Part shown: positions 60,284-64,000 of the stretch, piece by piece
How the letters are laid out: the number at the start of each line of letters is the position of its first letter
Position numbering within the stretch: position 1 is the first letter of the stretch
From: Rhyacophila brunnea
Lineage: Eukaryota > Arthropoda > Insecta > Trichoptera > Rhyacophilidae
Length of the DNA stretch: 64,000 nucleotides
Reading direction: 5' to 3'
NCBI GenBank assembly: GCA_022495005.1
Contig: JAGYXB010000962.1
Location: 1,054,001 to 1,118,000 of the forward strand
Notes under the pieces: model-generated
Seen by the model: only the letters and a program-made list of their open reading frames with translations
Told to the model about the DNA's origin: nothing
Database searches by the model: none
Program-made: the position numbers and the translations under genes

Positions 60284-60855
60284 TTAAATCATGACAATGA
60301 CTGACAAACACTCAATGTGAATAGTGGTCTTGCATCTCCTTGGATAGTTTGGGAAGTCAGGTTTGCATGTTGTTGTTTTTAATTTTGAGCACAATTCCAG
60401 GTTCTCGTCAATAAGACGACTTCTCAATTTACTCTTGATTTCTTCTTTTAGAAATCTCTTTACTAACCACAAAACTTGCAATAATAACATTGTTGGAAGA
60501 TTGTCTTTAGTAATTAAATACAGAACTTGATTTTTCTTGACTCTTCTAAAGTTTCTCAACTGCTTTCTTCCTTGCATCGCCGACATGATATGTAGTGCTA
60601 AATGACGTGACAGGGCGTGTTTAGTTGTAAAGTGTCTTTCCAAATTTGACCTCTTGTTATGCGCCAATTTTTCCGAAAAATAATACAGGTCGGTAAGCCA
60701 TTTAAGTTTGGAATAAACGCGAAAGTCTCGGTCCATTCACGGTTTTCATCTTCCATTTTACTTTGCTTCTTTTTTGTAGCCATGCTAAATATTGCTAAGG
60801 GCATTTGTGGAAGCGCCGCATGTGGCTCGCGATCCGCGGTTTGCCGATCACTGAC
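60284..60855 (-). pseudogene. Broken hAT transposase start with BED-type zinc finger and 5' terminus
   Basis: On the minus strand a hAT-like terminus (CAGTGATCGGCAAACCGC, then GGATCGCGAGCCACATGCGG) leads after about 60 nt to an ATG. The frame then gives ETFAFIPNLNGLPTCII; a one-base frameshift at about 60680 follows, and then SEKLAHNKRSNLERHFTTKH. Together these are a BED-type C-x2-C...H...H finger as in GTF2IRD2-like hAT transposases. Beyond it another frame gives ASFVVSKEISKR, which is expected next in that family, but with stops. The catalytic part is missing. A domesticated gene is unlikely given the breaks. Confidence 0.75.
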
Positions 60856-61400
60856 CTAACCTAACCAATAATCCAATATATCGGATATTTTCAAAATTTT
60901 GTTTTTTCCGCTGGTTCCACAGACAAGAACCATAATTAATTTGGATTGTAAGATGTGATGTCTGTAGGTTTCAAAATCAGTCATCGCATCAGTAATACGC
61001 GTCCCTAACCAGCCACTGATTCCTGATATAAAATTACTAAGAAAACTATCGCATACTGTGGATCCGGTCGTGTGACACAGCCTGATAGTCCTCGCAATAC
61101 GCAAACAAATTATCATACATGATTGATCGTCTATTAATACGCTATGTTATGTTATGAATTTATGATATCAAACATTATATTCTGTTCACCATGTCCATGA
61201 TACTACACATGGGTTAATTAAATATGACGGATTGCAATTAAGTAGGCGTTTAATTTATGGTAATAGGTTTCTCCGACGCTGTGCGATTGATACATTATCA
61301 ATCACGTTACATGGTGTGCGGCGCGTTTTAAATTAAGTGCACTACGTATATATTGACAAGCTTATTAAAAAAATCTTGGTTAAATAATGATAGATACTGA
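60856..61400. other. Non-coding stretch
   Basis: An 86-codon minus-strand frame (61116-60856) resembles nothing I know. The rest is AT-rich. It lies just outside the hAT terminus. Confidence 0.35.
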
Positions 61401-61402
61401 AG

Positions 61403-62379
61403 TGAAAGCGCGCACATAAGGACCCCCCTAGAAACGAAAAAAAATACAAAATATTTACGTAAATGGAATATTACTTCTTCGTCCGAACCTCGTGAGTGAA
61501 GATCGTGACACGGTTGATTTGGCTATCGAACGACCCAGTGGCGAAGTGTGGAGGTAGGCTGTTAATAACCGAAATAAAAAAGTGCACACTAAATCTTCAT
61601 TCAGACGTAGGTATTTGTTTTTATTGAACTAAGATGACAAATTGCAGATAGTGTTATAGATAACAGTCAAAAAATATTCGTCTACCTATAAAATATCTAA
61701 AATTATGCCATTAAATCAAAAATCAAATCAAAATAATGAAAATAAATAAGTATGACTGAAAAAGTGTGCACTGTTTTTATCTGATGATCCATAGTATACC
61801 AAAACTTTTATGGTTTGGTTTATCCAGGGTTTAATTGATTTTTAAAAACTAACCAGCATCATCTGCAAATTTGTATTTTTAGTTCAATAAAAACTAATAA
61901 GTCCTTATCCCTAAAAAGTTGAGTGTGCACTATAATAGTAACAGCCAACCTCTAACTCTCACCACTAAAATGTGTTTACTTCTCCTCTCTCGACATTCGA
62001 CGACAGGAAAGAACTGTGGCCACTGGGAGACCCATAAGTCTTCAAATGACTAATTTAATATTCCGAAGCGATGTCTAAAAGACAAGACAGCGCGAACGAC
62101 ACAACGGACAATTTACTTCCCTAATAATTATGACTGTTAGCCACGCGCGTTCAATAACCATTTATGGACGCGACAGGTCGCAATAACTTGCAGTTATACC
62201 TGCAGGCCAGGTATGTATTGCTTTAGGCAAAGTGCGGAGTGTCTGGCTATGGGGGTTGTGCCTGGAAAAGTGGGAAATTCCGAATTGAAGCGACAAGAAT
62301 CTGAGTCTAGGAGTACACATGGAAGTCAGCGACATCAGATTTTGTTAACCCCGCCGCCTTAAAATCAATAAAAGGAAAA
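61403..62379 (+). mobile_element. hAT-like element, family C, copy 3, interrupted and 3'-truncated
   Basis: Left GCGCGCACATAAGGACCCCCC and the inner series GGAATATTACTTCTTC, GAAGATCGTGACACGG, TAAAAGACAAGACAGCGCGAAC and GAAGTCAGCGACATC follow copies 1 and 2. The middle is split by 61540-61969. The TGTGTGCGCGCCTG terminus is missing. Confidence 0.7.
61540..61969. mobile_element. Inverted-end element nested in family C copy 3
   Basis: Left CAGTGGCGAAGTGTGGAGG then TAGGCTGTT mirrors the right AACAGCCAACCTCTAACTCTCACCACT. A truncated relative is at 29830-30107. It is about 430 bp, non-coding and hAT-like by its CAGTGGCG end. Confidence 0.7.
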
Positions 62380-62609
62380 TAAATAATTTCTATTAAACTA
62401 AATAATCGTGATCTCTCTTAGGATGTGTCTTGTATTCCGGTGGTTTTTATTACGTATTTTAAATGTTTTATTTAGACATAAACTTCATCTCAATTTCAAT
62501 TATTGTCAATACAATATCTCACGGTGAACTATGACACGGCTCGGATTGACCAAGCAAGCGAATCATTGGTAATAATGTATTTATGTAAAAGTCTTGGAAT
62601 TACCAATTT

Positions 62610-62770
62610 TGCACGTATTAATAATTAACCATGATGTGTCCGCGACTGCCGAATGGTAATGAATCCGTTTATGACGTCGGGTTCGAATTCCGGCTCTGAC
62701 AAAATTCACATAGGTATAGTTTTTCAATATCTGTTTGGATTCAGAGCAAGGGTCTAATAGATTTAACAAA
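62610..62770 (+). mobile_element. tRNA-derived SINE, third member
   Basis: TGTCCGCGACTGCCGAATGG (A-box region) and GGGTTCGAATTCC (B box) form a tRNA-like head. The body GGTATAGTTTTTCAATATCTG echoes the SINE at 20852-21083. The tail is short. Confidence 0.65.
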
Positions 62771-62784
62771 TGGGTAACATAATA

Positions 62785-63470
62785 TAAAGTATACTTACTA
62801 CCAATATATAAAAATACTTAGTATATAATATACTTGTTCCAAAATACTGACTAGTATTTGGAATACTATAACTGATCGTTTGGCGTGCGTATGCGACAAA
62901 AGTTTCATACTCAACTGAAACTAAAACCAACTCCATATTATTAGTATTTTAAAATACGTATCGGCTCAGGGAACTCAAACTGTGTATCGGCTTCCCTTCC
63001 CATTTATTATATAATTTTAAACACATTTTAAATTTATGAGTTGTTTTTCTGTTAGGTTACAATATTATGGTTAACAAAAATGAATAACAGTGATTTTTTC
63101 AATGTTAAACATGTTTTTAGCGATATGTAACAAGCCTAGCCTGTGCGTCATCTCACCACTGTGCTGCGACACAAAATTTATGACCTATTATTATTCATAC
63201 ATTCGAACGCAATAGACTAATAAATTAAAATATACATATTATATTCAAGTGCTATTTCGTTCGTGCGCATTTAATGTCAATAGTGTTGAAAGTCTACAAC
63301 TGGCGAGTGCACAGAACAGCGACTCGCGATGATAACATTACAAGTTTTTTGGAATAAGTTTATTGGGCCACAAATACTTAGTATGGGTAGTTTCATCCGA
63401 AACTTGAGTACACAAACTGGTGACAGTATTTCCAACTCACGTCTAGTAATATACCTATTATATTTCTCGT
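62785..63470 (-). repeat. 0.7-kb repeat, member 2
   Basis: Inverse partner of 45235-45945. The plus-strand frame here reads QVFWNKFIGPQILSMGSFIR, the counterpart of the minus-strand frame of member 1. Confidence 0.7.
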
Positions 63471-63519
63471 TAAAAAACTGTTGCAAGAAACATTTACGTG
63501 AAACGGTTCAGTCACATTA

Positions 63520-64000
63520 GATTGTAGAACCAATTTAAAAAAAAGCTAATATTTTCAATGAAGAATGTTGTATTTTTACATAATATAATAATATGTATAT
63601 ATATATATATAAATAAACTTCAAACGACAGTTGTAATACATTTAGAAATTCTGTATTTCCGCGTACGTATACCTACTTAAAGCGATCCAAAAACATATCC
63701 CAAAGTTTGACGTAATTTAAAGCAAGGATTAATATGCTTTGACAACCCGATCCATCAGGACCCCAAAAAATGACAGCAAAAAATGCGATACGACAAACAA
63801 TGCTGGCCTACATAATACAGCGCGGGGAAGTAAATTTATTTTCTTTTACCAGTGAGGGGATGGACTTGTATGTTATCCGCAAAAAACTTCGTAAATACTG
63901 TGCAACGAAATCTCACGTTGGCTGTTTTGTGCGTTATTTATTCAGTTATCGCATAGCTTGATGGCCGACATTATTATGTTGATACCATTAATATTAGCAT
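63520..64000. other. Non-coding end of window
   Basis: Includes a short TA run (TATATATATATATATA) at about 63597-63612. A 63-codon plus-strand frame near the end resembles nothing I know. Confidence 0.35.

Overview
This is an AT-rich animal nuclear window, almost certainly from an insect. The reasons are spliceosomal introns with GT-AG borders, a very low gene density, a background full of GTAGGTACCTAC-like words, and a dense mix of hAT, TTAA-type and Helentron-like DNA elements, tRNA-derived SINEs and non-LTR retrotransposon remnants. The LINE remnants are of the endonuclease-reverse transcriptase type common in Hemiptera and Lepidoptera. The sequence alone does not let me choose between those orders.

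Only one gene is well supported. It lies on the minus strand and occupies most of the left two thirds. A very large exon (43076..39780) carries a 5' leader and about 1072 codons of a lysine/serine-rich, probably nuclear protein. It ends at a clean donor in phase 0. Two short downstream exons follow at 9757..9658 and 5804..5688. Both have good acceptors and donors, their phases fit (0 to 1, then 1 to 1), and they stay open and proline/glycine/histidine-rich. The intron after the large exon is therefore about 30 kb and the next about 3.9 kb. The gene continues past base 1. The conserved-looking blocks (two SLNA-containing blocks and a GMQY..SHTQT block) recall BAH-domain chromatin proteins of the winged eye/BAHCC1 kind, but that name comes from memory and is unverified. 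A strong acceptor at 43077 implies at least one non-coding exon further upstream, so part of 43.1-64 kb may be a first intron or promoter region.

Everything else is introns or flanking DNA packed with repeats. Regions: 1-5.7 kb, repeats and the 3'-ward intron; 5.8-9.7 kb, an intron with a nested inverted-repeat element; 9.8-39.8 kb, the giant intron, holding TTAA-type and hAT elements, a three-layer nest at 20.75-22.05 kb with target-site duplications, a Helentron-like element with about 13 minisatellite units split by a truncated LINE at 31.1-33.4 kb, and a 991-bp hAT element with perfect 8-bp duplications at 37.9-38.9 kb. From 43.1-64 kb there are mostly dead LINE fragments, SINEs, a diverged 0.7-kb repeat pair in opposite orientation, and a frameshifted hAT transposase start next to its terminal repeat at 60.3-60.86 kb.

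I saw no canonical tRNA or rRNA gene, no CRISPR array and no bacterial gene. Most small open frames in the window are chance frames in AT-rich or repeat DNA. Four short GC-richer stretches inside the giant gene (about 7.0, 11.3, 20.4 and 28.75 kb) match no repeat I could find here and are candidate conserved regulatory elements.
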